Below are positions 21,558 through 29,943 of a stretch of DNA of 32,473 nucleotides, one piece after another; position 1 is the stretch's first letter; each line of letters opens with the position of its first letter. A model generated the notes under the pieces. That model worked only from the letters and a program-made list of their open reading frames with translations, was not told where the DNA came from and searched no databases. The translations under genes were made by a program, and so were the position numbers. The stretch covers positions 1 to 32,473 of the forward strand of contig BJGE01000021.1 in the NCBI GenBank assembly GCA_014190275.1, in the 5' to 3' direction. The DNA is from Actinomycetes bacterium (GTDB taxonomy: Bacteria > Actinomycetota > Actinomycetes > S36-B12).

Positions 21558-22226
21558 ATGGGAATCTTGATCTCACCCAGTGTGCTCAATAGCGATCTGT
21601 CGTGCCTGGCCGCCGAGGTTGCTCGAGTTGCTGACCATGCTGATTGGATCCATCTCGATGTGATGGATAATCACTTTGTCCCCAACCTAACTTTTGGGGT
21701 GCCGGTTGTTGAGTCTTTGCTCAAACACATTGATATCCCAGCCGACGTCCACCTAATGATTACCGATCCCGATCGGTGGGCTCCAACTTATGCCGAGGCA
21801 GGTGCCAGCAGCGTCACCTTTCATATCGAAGCGGCAGCTAATCCGGTGCAGCTGTGCCGAGACTTGCGGGCGGCTGGCGCCCGGGCCGGCGTAGGATTAA
21901 AGCCCGGCACAGAAATCTCTGCGCTAGCGGGGCTGATGTCGGAATTGGACACGATCTTGATCATGACCGTCGAGCCAGGTTTTGGTGGTCAATCGTTCAT
22001 GGCGGGGATGCTGCCGAAGATCGAACAGGCCCGCGAGCTGGCAGCAGGGGCCGGTACCGACATCTGGGTACAGGTCGACGGGGGCATCGACATTTCGACG
22101 ATTGAACAGTGCGCGAGTGCTGGGGCAAATGTTTTCGTTGCTGGGTCATCGGTCTACCGGGCCGAGGATCCAGGTGCCATGGTCGATCGATTGCGCGCGC
22201 TAGCCCAAGTGGCGTCCGAGTTGTGA
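21558..22226 (+). CDS. rpe: Ribulose-phosphate 3-epimerase
   Basis: ISPSVLNSDLSCLAAEV; IHLDVMDNHFVPNLTFG; VEPGFGGQSFM; VDGGID. ATG 21558 preferred to the upstream TTG 21552. Confidence 0.96.
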   Translation: MGILISPSVLNSDLSCLAAEVARVADHADWIHLDVMDNHFVPNLTFGVPVVESLLKHIDIPADVHLMITDPDRWAPTYAEAGASSVTFHIEAAANPVQLCRDLRAAGARAGVGLKPGTEISALAGLMSELDTILIMTVEPGFGGQSFMAGMLPKIEQARELAAGAGTDIWVQVDGGIDISTIEQCASAGANVFVAGSSVYRAEDPGAMVDRLRALAQVASEL

Positions 22227-23236
22227 TCAACTGGGAGCCGGCCATGCGCGAGGCGTTGGCACTGGCGGTATCAGGTACCTCAAGGTGCAGCCCGAACCCT
22301 CGGGTCGGTTGCGTGCTGGTTGGCCCGGGAGGTGAAATCGTCGGTCGCGGTTACCATCAAGGTGCCGGATCACCACATGCTGAGATCAATGCGATCGCTT
22401 CGGCCAAAGGGTCAGCGCGAGGCGCCACAGCGGTTGTCACTTTGGAGCCGTGCAAACACCTGGGGCGTACCGGGCCCTGCACCCAGGCACTGATTGACGC
22501 TGGCATCGACCGAGTGATTTACGCACAGGCTGATCCATCCGAGGTTGCTGGTGGGGGTGCGCAGTTATTGCTGGACGCGGGAATCGCGGTCACCGGGGGA
22601 GTCCTGGCGCACGAAGCGGCAGCGATAAATCGGGCGTGGACCCATGTACAGGTAACCGGCCGCCCGTTTGTGACGGTCAAGACGGCAATGAGCCTGGACG
22701 GCCGGGTAGCCGATGCCGGTGGTGGCCCGACGACTTTAACCGGCGCAAAGGCCCGCGCTTGGGTGGGTCAATTCCGGTCCGAGGTAGATGCGGTCCTCGT
22801 TGGTTCAAACACCGCGCTCGTTGACAATCCGGCGCTGACCGCACGTGCTGGTTCTGGGGCGCTGCTACCGGATCAGCCACTGCGCGTGGTGGTTGGGGAA
22901 CGGGACCTGCCGGCGAACCTTCGGGTGTTCGCTGACTCCGGCTACCGGGGTGCAATTCAAATTCGTGAACATGATCCAGTCCGAATCCTCGAATTCTTGC
23001 ATGACCTTCAGATTCAGCAGGTATTGATTGAAGGCGGGCCCACGGTCATTTCCGCTTTCCTTCGCGCCCACTTGGTCGACGAGATCCTCTGGTTCGTAGC
23101 GCCGCATTTACTCGGCACCGGGCCGGTAGCCATGTCACCTTTACCCGAAGCGTTAGCGGTCGATGTCGCGGCGGTCGAGGTCATCGGCCATGATGTGCTT
23201 ATCCGCGGGGCACCGAGCTCGGCACCGACCACCTAA
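22223..23236 (+). CDS. ribD: Bifunctional diaminohydroxyphosphoribosylaminopyrimidine deaminase / 5-amino-6-(5-phosphoribosylamino)uracil reductase
   Basis: CSPNPRVGCVLV; SPHAEINAI; TLEPCKHLGRTGPC; VKTAMSLDGRVA. GTG overlaps the rpe stop (GTGA). Confidence 0.95.
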   Translation: MINWEPAMREALALAVSGTSRCSPNPRVGCVLVGPGGEIVGRGYHQGAGSPHAEINAIASAKGSARGATAVVTLEPCKHLGRTGPCTQALIDAGIDRVIYAQADPSEVAGGGAQLLLDAGIAVTGGVLAHEAAAINRAWTHVQVTGRPFVTVKTAMSLDGRVADAGGGPTTLTGAKARAWVGQFRSEVDAVLVGSNTALVDNPALTARAGSGALLPDQPLRVVVGERDLPANLRVFADSGYRGAIQIREHDPVRILEFLHDLQIQQVLIEGGPTVISAFLRAHLVDEILWFVAPHLLGTGPVAMSPLPEALAVDVAAVEVIGHDVLIRGAPSSAPTT

Positions 23237-23245
23237 GAAGGGTCA

Positions 23246-23842
23246 ATGTTTACCGGTATAGTCGAAGAACTTGGGAGCATTGCGCACATCGAGTACCTGT
23301 CCGATGCTGCCAAGCTAAAAATCCAAGGCACCGTGGTCGTAATTGGTGTTAAATCCGGCGACTCGATTTCGGTAAATGGGGTTTGTCTAACGGTAGTAGA
23401 CCTTGATGCCGATTGTTTCACCGCGGATGTGATGGCTGAAACCCTAAAGAGAAGCTCCTTAAATAATATCGAAGTCGGTACCAAGGTAAACCTTGAACGG
23501 GCCGCAAGGTTGGACTCACGCCTCGGCGGGCACATAGTGCAAGGACACGTCGATGGTGTTGCTTCGGTGCTCGCGATCGAGCCAGATGCGCACTGGACCC
23601 TTATTCGTTTTACCTTACCGGCGGTCTTGGCCAAGTATCTAGTCGAGAAAGGATCGATCACTGTCGATGGGGTCTCCCTTACCGTTGTTGCTGCCGGACC
23701 CGATTACTTCACCGTTTCCCTTATCCCAACCACCTTGGATCACACCACCTTGGGCAGGCTGACCGTCGGTGACATTGTTAATCTAGAAGTCGATGTCATT
23801 GCTAAATACGTTGAGCGCCTAATGAAGGATGAGGCCAAGTGA
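23246..23842 (+). CDS. ribE: Riboflavin synthase
   Basis: [22 protein letters not shown]; two lumazine-binding repeats (second: VDGVSLTVV). Confidence 0.95.
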   Translation: MFTGIVEELGSIAHIEYLSDAAKLKIQGTVVVIGVKSGDSISVNGVCLTVVDLDADCFTADVMAETLKRSSLNNIEVGTKVNLERAARLDSRLGGHIVQGHVDGVASVLAIEPDAHWTLIRFTLPAVLAKYLVEKGSITVDGVSLTVVAAGPDYFTVSLIPTTLDHTTLGRLTVGDIVNLEVDVIAKYVERLMKDEAK

Positions 23843-25152
23843 TCCCGGCGGACGAAGTATTTGCAAGCGACACCATTGAGGTGCCTAAGAATCGGGTTGC
23901 TGTTCCCTTCTTGGATACCAGTCCATCGGCCGGACTTAATTCGATTGATGATGCGATCTTGGCAATAAGGCAAGGTAAGCCAATCGTCGTGGTAGATGAT
24001 GAAGATCGCGAGAATGAAGGCGACCTTATCTTCGCGGCTTCCGCCGCCACCACAGAAAATGTAGCTTTCATGATCAGGCACACCTCGGGTTATATCTGCG
24101 TGGGTATGAAGGGTGAGTCACTGGACCGCTTGGGTCTGCCGCCCATGACCGCGATTAACGAAGACCGTAAAGGCACCGCCTATGCGGTCTCGGTTGATGC
24201 GCGCGATGTGGAGAGCACCGGTATCTCAGCGGTTGATAGATCGCGAACAATACGAGTGCTCGCTGACTCGTCAACCGATGCCTCGGATCTGACTCGCCCC
24301 GGCCACGTAATGCCACTTAGAGCGGTCGAGGGTGGGGTCCTGCGTCGCGCCGGGCACACCGAGGCCGCTGTTGACCTAGCTCAGTTGGCCGGCCTAAACC
24401 CGTCTGGTGCCCTTTGCGAGTTAGTAAATGACGACGGCACCATGATGCGAGCTCCTGATTGCCGCAAGTTTGCCGACGAGCATGGGCTCGTAATGGTATC
24501 GATCGCTGACCTCATTAAGTTCAGGCGCCGAACCGAAAAGCAGGTTAAGCGGGTAGCGACAACCAAATTACCAACGGAATTCGGTGACTTCACCGCGGTT
24601 GGCTATAGCAGCGATATTGATGGGTCTGAGCATGTTGCGCTGATCGTGGGTGATATTTCTGATGGTGAGGATGTCTTGGTGCGTGTGCACTCAGAGTGCC
24701 TCACCGGGGATGTATTCGGCTCACTGCGCTGCGACTGCGGCCCGCAACTGCACGGGGCCATGCGCAAGATAGCCGAGGAAGGCCGCGGTGTGGTGCTCTA
24801 TGTGAAGGGCCACGAAGGTCGAGGCATTGGGCTGCTACATAAATTGCGCGCTTATGGATTACAGGATTCAGGGCGAGATACCGTCGATGCCAATTTGGAC
24901 TTGGGGTTGCCGGTGGATTCACGTGACTATGGCACGGGAGCTCAGATTCTCGCCGATCTGGGCATTAAGTCGATGCGCTTACTCACCAATAACCCGGCGA
25001 AGCGTGCCGGACTTGAGGGCTATGGCTTGTCGATAACCGAACGGGTGCCAATGGAGATTGACGCCAATGACCACAATGCGACCTATTTGCGCACTAAAGC
25101 CAACCGGATGGGCCATAAATTGACCTTCGAGGCGCCGGAGCACACGCCATGA
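23839..25152 (+). CDS. ribBA: Bifunctional 3,4-dihydroxy-2-butanone-4-phosphate synthase / GTP cyclohydrolase II
   Basis: [60 protein letters not shown]. Confidence 0.97.
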   Translation: MIPADEVFASDTIEVPKNRVAVPFLDTSPSAGLNSIDDAILAIRQGKPIVVVDDEDRENEGDLIFAASAATTENVAFMIRHTSGYICVGMKGESLDRLGLPPMTAINEDRKGTAYAVSVDARDVESTGISAVDRSRTIRVLADSSTDASDLTRPGHVMPLRAVEGGVLRRAGHTEAAVDLAQLAGLNPSGALCELVNDDGTMMRAPDCRKFADEHGLVMVSIADLIKFRRRTEKQVKRVATTKLPTEFGDFTAVGYSSDIDGSEHVALIVGDISDGEDVLVRVHSECLTGDVFGSLRCDCGPQLHGAMRKIAEEGRGVVLYVKGHEGRGIGLLHKLRAYGLQDSGRDTVDANLDLGLPVDSRDYGTGAQILADLGIKSMRLLTNNPAKRAGLEGYGLSITERVPMEIDANDHNATYLRTKANRMGHKLTFEAPEHTP

Positions 25153-25622
25153 GTGGCACCGGTGCACCAAACTTCAAAGCCGACGGCGCAGGCCTGCGGG
25201 TTGGGATAATCGCGGCCAGTTGGCACGAGCAAGTTATGGCTGGTCTGATAGCAGGCGCTGCGGGCGCCTGCGACGAAGCCGAAGCCTTGGCCACCGTGAT
25301 AAGGGTGGCCGGCTCCTTCGAATTACCGATCGTGGCTAAGGCTTGTGCGGTCTCGGGGCGCTTTGATGCCCTCGTCGCCCTTGGGGTGGTGATCCGCGGA
25401 GGTACTCCGCATTTTGAGTTTGTGTGCGATGCCGCAACCACCGGGCTCAATCGGGTGGCCCTTGATCACTTGATCCCGGTCGGGTTTGGACTGCTCACCT
25501 GCGATACCGAAGCCCAAGCCCGTGACCGCGCCGGCTTGCCAGGTTCCAGTGAAAATAAGGGGGGCGAAGCCACCTGGGCGGCAATCGGGACCGCCATCAC
25601 CCTGCGCCAATTCAGCGCTTAG
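25149..25622 (+). CDS. ribH: 6,7-dimethyl-8-ribityllumazine synthase
   Basis: [49 protein letters not shown]. Confidence 0.96.
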   Translation: MSGTGAPNFKADGAGLRVGIIAASWHEQVMAGLIAGAAGACDEAEALATVIRVAGSFELPIVAKACAVSGRFDALVALGVVIRGGTPHFEFVCDAATTGLNRVALDHLIPVGFGLLTCDTEAQARDRAGLPGSSENKGGEATWAAIGTAITLRQFSA

Positions 25623-25631
25623 CCGTCGCCG

Positions 25632-25637
25632 TAGGCT
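25632..25637 (+). promoter_or_regulatory. Candidate -10 element (TAGGCT) of a leaderless hisE promoter
   Basis: TAGGCT-N6(gtgccc)-GTG at 25644. Confidence 0.5.
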
Positions 25638-25643
25638 GTGCCC

Positions 25644-25907
25644 GTGAAAACCTTCGATGATCTCTATGCTGAGCTAGCGCGCAAAATAGCTCATCAGGAC
25701 GCCGACTCCGGCACCGTGCAGTTGTTCGATCAAGGTGTACACGCAATCGGCAAAAAGGTCGTAGAAGAGGCGGCTGAAGCTTGGATGGCGGCTGAATACG
25801 AGGGTCAGGAGCGCACCGCTGACGAAATTGCACAATTGCTCTATCACGTTCAGGTGCTGATGCTGGCCAGCAAAGTCAGCCTTGATGATGTCTATCGGAG
25901 GCTGTGA
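25644..25907 (+). CDS. hisE: Phosphoribosyl-ATP pyrophosphatase
   Basis: [45 protein letters not shown]; precedes hisG. Confidence 0.94.
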   Translation: MKTFDDLYAELARKIAHQDADSGTVQLFDQGVHAIGKKVVEEAAEAWMAAEYEGQERTADEIAQLLYHVQVLMLASKVSLDDVYRRL

Positions 25908-25911
25908 GCAA

Positions 25912-26757
25912 ATGCTAAGAGTCGCTGTTCCTAATAAGGGGCAACTTGCTGAGCCAGCACGGGCGATGCTCACCGAGGCCGGTTACCTACGTAATGGTGG
26001 GCTACGGGATCTTTTCATCAGTGACCTAGACAACGATGTCGAGTTCTACTTCCTGCGGCCAAGGGATATTGCTATCTATGTCGGGGAGGGCACGCTGGAC
26101 CTTGGCATCACCGGCCGAGATATGTTGCTTGATTCTGGCTCTGTTGCCGGTGAGTTGTTGCCATTGGGGTTCGCTCCGTCAAGTTTTCGTTTTGCGGCGC
26201 CGACCGGCACGGCAAAGTCACCCGAGGATTTAGCCGGCCTGCGCATTGCAACCTCATATTCTGGATTATTGGATTCTTGGCTCGCGGAGCACGGTATTTC
26301 AGCGCGCGTGGTGCGACTTGATGGCGCTGTTGAAAATGCAGTAGCCCTCGGTGTCGCGGACGCTATCGCCGATGTGGTGGCCACCGGAACCACCATCAAG
26401 CGGGCCGGCCTGGAGTTGATTGGGGAACCGCTACTCGTTTCCGAAGCATTGCTAATTCAACGTCGCGATGCGCAGGTGAACCCGGCGGTTGAAACATTTG
26501 TTCGCCGTCTAACCGGGGTTATGGTGGCGCGTTCCTATGTGTTGGTTGACTATGACATTCGTGTCGAGGTACTAGATCAAGCATGTGCCATCACACCGGG
26601 GATTGAATCGCCCACGGTTTCCTCGCTTCATGACCCGTCGTGGCGAGCGGTGCGAGCGATGGTGCCGAGTGCCGATGTGCACCGGGTAATGGATGAACTC
26701 TTCGATTTAGGTGCGCGCGGGATTCTAGTAACTGATATCCACGCCTGTCGCCTTTAG
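25912..26757 (+). CDS. hisG: ATP phosphoribosyltransferase (long form)
   Basis: MLRVAVPNKGQLAEPARAMLTEAGY; DLGITGRDML; C-terminal regulatory-like domain. Confidence 0.95.
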   Translation: MLRVAVPNKGQLAEPARAMLTEAGYLRNGGLRDLFISDLDNDVEFYFLRPRDIAIYVGEGTLDLGITGRDMLLDSGSVAGELLPLGFAPSSFRFAAPTGTAKSPEDLAGLRIATSYSGLLDSWLAEHGISARVVRLDGAVENAVALGVADAIADVVATGTTIKRAGLELIGEPLLVSEALLIQRRDAQVNPAVETFVRRLTGVMVARSYVLVDYDIRVEVLDQACAITPGIESPTVSSLHDPSWRAVRAMVPSADVHRVMDELFDLGARGILVTDIHACRL

Positions 26758-27182
26758 TCTGCTGCCGCCAAGGATGTAAGGGCGGTGCTGGTGACCACAT
26801 ATCGGTGCGGACCCGCAATATCGATGACGAGTGCGACCGATCCATCTGCAATTGCTGCCCCTGCTGCCTGCGCGCCTAGCACCGGTACGGGACGCGCAAT
26901 CGGGTCCCATCTTGTTAGTGAATCCAGACCGGTGAAAGCCAGTAGTCCCTTCGCGCCGGACGCATTGATCATGGAAACAGCCGCCAGATGAGTGCGCTTG
27001 TCAGCGCCTGCAACCCCGAGTTCTTCCGGAACCGCGACAACCGCTACCAAGAGCCGGGCGGATCTTAATAATTCGATAAGCGATTCGGTGGGTGCTGCCA
27101 GCTCAGCTCGCAGGGCCAGGTCGGGTGCACCGTCGTCGCCCGCAAAGGCCGGCCCCGCCAGCTTCTTGGCCCCCGATGTCAT
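26754..27182 (-). CDS. SseB-family-like protein
   Basis: 142 aa; LVAVVAVPEELG...HLAAVSMINASGAKGLLAFTGLDSLTRWDPIARPVPV resembles the SseB N-terminal domain; ATG preceded by TACCCT-N6. Stop overlaps the hisG stop. Confidence 0.75.
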   Translation of the reverse strand: MTSGAKKLAGPAFAGDDGAPDLALRAELAAPTESLIELLRSARLLVAVVAVPEELGVAGADKRTHLAAVSMINASGAKGLLAFTGLDSLTRWDPIARPVPVLGAQAAGAAIADGSVALVIDIAGPHRYVVTSTALTSLAAAD

Positions 27183-27188
27183 GGCGCG

Positions 27189-27194
27189 AGGGTA
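27189..27194 (-). promoter_or_regulatory. Candidate -10 element (TACCCT, minus strand) of a leaderless sseB-like promoter
   Basis: Minus strand TACCCT-N6(cgcgcc)-ATG at 27182. Confidence 0.45.
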
Positions 27195-27213
27195 CGGGGG
27201 GAATATTCATCTA

Positions 27214-28410
27214 GTGCGATCCCCCCCAGTTCGGTCGGCCCGGGTGGTCCCGGCTTGGGCGCCGATGCTCGCTCTGGTGCTGGTCGCGGGCAATCTGCGC
27301 GCCGCAATTTCAAGTGTTCCTGAGGTAATAGTAGATATCCGGGCCGAGTTAGGTTGGAATGACGTAGCGCTCGGGGCGCTTACCACCATCCCGGTGCTGT
27401 GCATGGGGATCTTCGCGTTAGCCGTGCCTGCGGTTTCAAATCGGTTCGGCCGCAGCCGCACCGTGGCGATGGCGCTTGGTGTCTTGGTGGTGGCTTTGGT
27501 TATGCGCCTTGCGGGTGCGGTACCGGGAGTTTTGTATCTATCGGCGCTGCTGGCGGGTTTGGGAATCGCCCTCGCAGCGGGGTTGGTTCCGGGCCTCGTG
27601 CGCGAACAGGTCCCAGGTGCCGTCGGCAAGGCGACGGGAATCTGGAGTGCGGTCTTAATGCTGGGCGCCGGTATCGGCGGGGCCCTGACCGTGCCGATAG
27701 CGATCTGGACCGGGTCCTGGAAACTGGCGCTGGCTTTCTGGTCGATTCCAGCGGCGGTCGCCCTGGTGGGCTGGATCATCATCGAAAGGCCCAGTGGTGG
27801 CCACGAGCCGGCCCCGGGTGCCACCGTGCGGTTACGGGCACTGCCTTGGCGCAGCCCCACGGCTTGGGCCCTGACCATGTTTTTGGCCTTGAACTCGGTT
27901 ATCTTCTACAGCACCGTGGCTTGGCTGGCGGCCTCCTATGACGAGCGGGGCTGGAATCAGGCCACGGGGGGTGGCTTATTTGGCCTATTTACCCTGTCGA
28001 TGGTGGCCGCCGCCTTCCTCCTGCCGCCCCTTGCCGACCACCTGTTATTTCGCCGCAGTCTTTATGCCTTCGTGGTTCTTGTTGGCACCGCGGCGTTATT
28101 GCTTATTGGGCTGGTACCCAATTTTCTGCCGGCCCTGGTACTTATCGTGGGCGGGATCGGGTTGGGGGGCACCTTCGCCCTGGGCTTGGTGCTACTTAGT
28201 GAGTACTCCGCGGACGCCGTGGCGGCCGCGCGGTTGACCGCGATGGCATTTTTCGTCAGTTACACCCTCGCGGCCCTCGGGCCATTGTTGACCGGAGTGA
28301 TTTTGCAGCTTTGGGATTCCTGGCCGCTGGTCTATGGATTCTTGGCCGTGGCAAGCCTTGGACAGCTGTTGGCGGTGCTCCCATTGAAGCGGGGTTTATT
28401 GATTCACTGA
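27214..28410 (+). CDS. MFS transporter, CynX/NimT-like
   Basis: About 12 hydrophobic segments; NLRAAISSVPEVIVDIRAELGWND...RFGRSRTVAMALG. GTG 27214 or ATG 27181 possible start. Confidence 0.85.
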   Translation: MRSPPVRSARVVPAWAPMLALVLVAGNLRAAISSVPEVIVDIRAELGWNDVALGALTTIPVLCMGIFALAVPAVSNRFGRSRTVAMALGVLVVALVMRLAGAVPGVLYLSALLAGLGIALAAGLVPGLVREQVPGAVGKATGIWSAVLMLGAGIGGALTVPIAIWTGSWKLALAFWSIPAAVALVGWIIIERPSGGHEPAPGATVRLRALPWRSPTAWALTMFLALNSVIFYSTVAWLAASYDERGWNQATGGGLFGLFTLSMVAAAFLLPPLADHLLFRRSLYAFVVLVGTAALLLIGLVPNFLPALVLIVGGIGLGGTFALGLVLLSEYSADAVAAARLTAMAFFVSYTLAALGPLLTGVILQLWDSWPLVYGFLAVASLGQLLAVLPLKRGLLIH

Positions 28411-28418
28411 TGGGCTGG

Positions 28419-28424
28419 TAGGGT
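28419..28424 (+). promoter_or_regulatory. Candidate -10 element (TAGGGT) for infC-rpmI-rplT
   Basis: TAGGGT just upstream of the structured leader; weak upstream TTTATT at 28395. Confidence 0.35.
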
Positions 28425-28436
28425 ACGGGGGATTGG

Positions 28437-28588
28437 TCTGGCCTAGGTCAGATCAGGCAAGCGGAGCCTCGGCTCCCACCCGGTCACCGCCGCTTTACTA
28501 GGTGCCCCGGGTCATGTGCTCAGCTGGGCGCCGCACTTTGGCGCCCGACTGTGCCGTGCCGAGACCTCCGTGCGCCGCGCCGGAGGTC
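28437..28588 (+). promoter_or_regulatory. Highly structured infC 5' leader (five predicted hairpins)
   Basis: TCTGGC-CTAG-GTCAGA; GGAGC-CTCG-GCTCC (28463-28476); ACCCGGtCACC...GGTGccCCGGGT (28478-28512); GGGCGCC...GGCGCCC (28526-28546); GACCTCCG...CGGAGGTC (28563-28588). Confidence 0.6.
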
Positions 28589-28634
28589 ACTATGGTTTCC
28601 GGGGTAGATCAGCCCACTGCAGCTTGGAGGCACC

Positions 28635-29273
28635 ATCAGCGTCGAGCCTAGGATCAATGACCGAATCCGCGTGCCAGAAGTTCGTCTTGTCGGACCCAAT
28701 GGTGAGCAGGTAGGAATCGTCCGCATCGAAGATGCGCTGCGATTGGCAGTTGAAGCCGATCTCGACCTAGTCGAGGTGGCGCCAATGTCAAAGCCGCCGG
28801 TTTGCAAACTCATGGACTTCGGGAAGTTCAAGTACGAAGCGGCCATGAAAGAGCGTGAGTCTAGGCGTAACCAGATCCATACCGTTATCAAGGAGATGAA
28901 GCTTCGACCGAAGATCGATCCGCATGATTATGAGACCAAGAAGGGTCACGTCGAGCGGTTCCTCAAGGCGGGAGACAAGGTAAAGATCACGATCATGTTC
29001 CGCGGTCGTGAGCAAAGTCGCCCGGAACTTGGTCTTCGACTCTTAGCAAAACTCGCCGATGATGTCGACCAAATAGGTTTTGTCGAGTCAACACCAAAGC
29101 AAGATGGCCGCAACATGATTATGGTGCTCGCACCACTACGACGGAAGCCAGATTCGGCTCGACGTGAACCACGCGCCGAGTTTTCCCTCGAAGGAGTGGC
29201 TGAAGCCGAAGCGGTAGCCGAGGTGGTGGCTGAACTAGATGCAATTGAGCTTGATGTAGTAGAGGCCCAATAG
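28635..29273 (+). CDS. infC: Translation initiation factor IF-3 (AUC start codon)
   Basis: SD GGAGG (28626-28630) then ATC: (M)[26 protein letters not shown]...; in-frame TAG at 28605; next canonical start GTG 28671 would remove the conserved RINDRIR. Confidence 0.9.
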   Translation: MSVEPRINDRIRVPEVRLVGPNGEQVGIVRIEDALRLAVEADLDLVEVAPMSKPPVCKLMDFGKFKYEAAMKERESRRNQIHTVIKEMKLRPKIDPHDYETKKGHVERFLKAGDKVKITIMFRGREQSRPELGLRLLAKLADDVDQIGFVESTPKQDGRNMIMVLAPLRRKPDSARREPRAEFSLEGVAEAEAVAEVVAELDAIELDVVEAQ

Positions 29274-29338
29274 GCCGGTGAAAGGGTAAAAGTAGAAAAG
29301 GCACGACCAAGGTACTTCCCGAGACAAGCGAGGACGAT

Positions 29339-29533
29339 ATGCCGAAGCAGAAGACACATAGTGGTGCGAAGAAGCGATTCAAGGTAACCGGCTCTGGAAA
29401 AATCACCCATGAGCAGGCCAATCGTCGTCACCTGATGGAAAGCAAGTCCGCCAAGCGCACCCGTCGCCTTGAGTCGGATCAGGTGGTCGCTCCCGCAGAC
29501 CGCAAGAGGGTCAAGAAGCTACTCGGCCGCTAA
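29339..29533 (+). CDS. rpmI: 50S ribosomal protein L35
   Basis: [22 protein letters not shown]; between infC and rplT. Confidence 0.97.
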   Translation: MPKQKTHSGAKKRFKVTGSGKITHEQANRRHLMESKSAKRTRRLESDQVVAPADRKRVKKLLGR

Positions 29534-29575
29534 CCGCATTAGTCAAACCATCCACCTCGTTTTCAGGAGACTGAC

Positions 29576-29938
29576 ATGGCACGTGTGAAACGCGCAGTCA
29601 ATGCGCACAAGAAGCGTCGCGAGATACTCGAGCGCGCCAGTGGTTACCGCGGACAGCGTTCCCGGTTGTACCGCAAGGCTAAGGAGCAGGTAACCCACTC
29701 ACTCGTATACGCATACGCTGATCGCCGCACGCGCAAGGGGGATTTTCGTCGTCTTTGGATCCAGCGCATCAATGCCGGGGCACGCGCTAACGGCATGACC
29801 TACAACCGCCTGATCCAAGGCCTGAAGGCTGCCGGAGTCCAAGTCGACCGCCGCATGCTGGCCGAGCTTGCGGTCAATGATGCGCCGGCTTTCACCGCCC
29901 TTGTCGAGGTTGCTCGCGCCGCAGTACCTGCGTCTTAG
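29576..29938 (+). CDS. rplT: 50S ribosomal protein L20
   Basis: [38 protein letters not shown]. Confidence 0.98.
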   Translation: MARVKRAVNAHKKRREILERASGYRGQRSRLYRKAKEQVTHSLVYAYADRRTRKGDFRRLWIQRINAGARANGMTYNRLIQGLKAAGVQVDRRMLAELAVNDAPAFTALVEVARAAVPAS

Positions 29939-29943
29939 AGTTC

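Noticed and set aside
23246-23842. Internal repeat within ribE
   Set aside because: Normal two lumazine-binding domains of riboflavin synthase.
27207-27878. 223-aa minus-strand ORF antisense to the MFS gene
   Set aside because: Shadow ORF with biased composition; the plus-strand frame encodes clear transmembrane segments.
28514-28651. 45-codon upstream ORF (ATG 28514) overlapping the infC start
   Set aside because: No Shine-Dalgarno, runs through the strong hairpins, and the peptide is not leader-like; only a comparative analysis could revive it.
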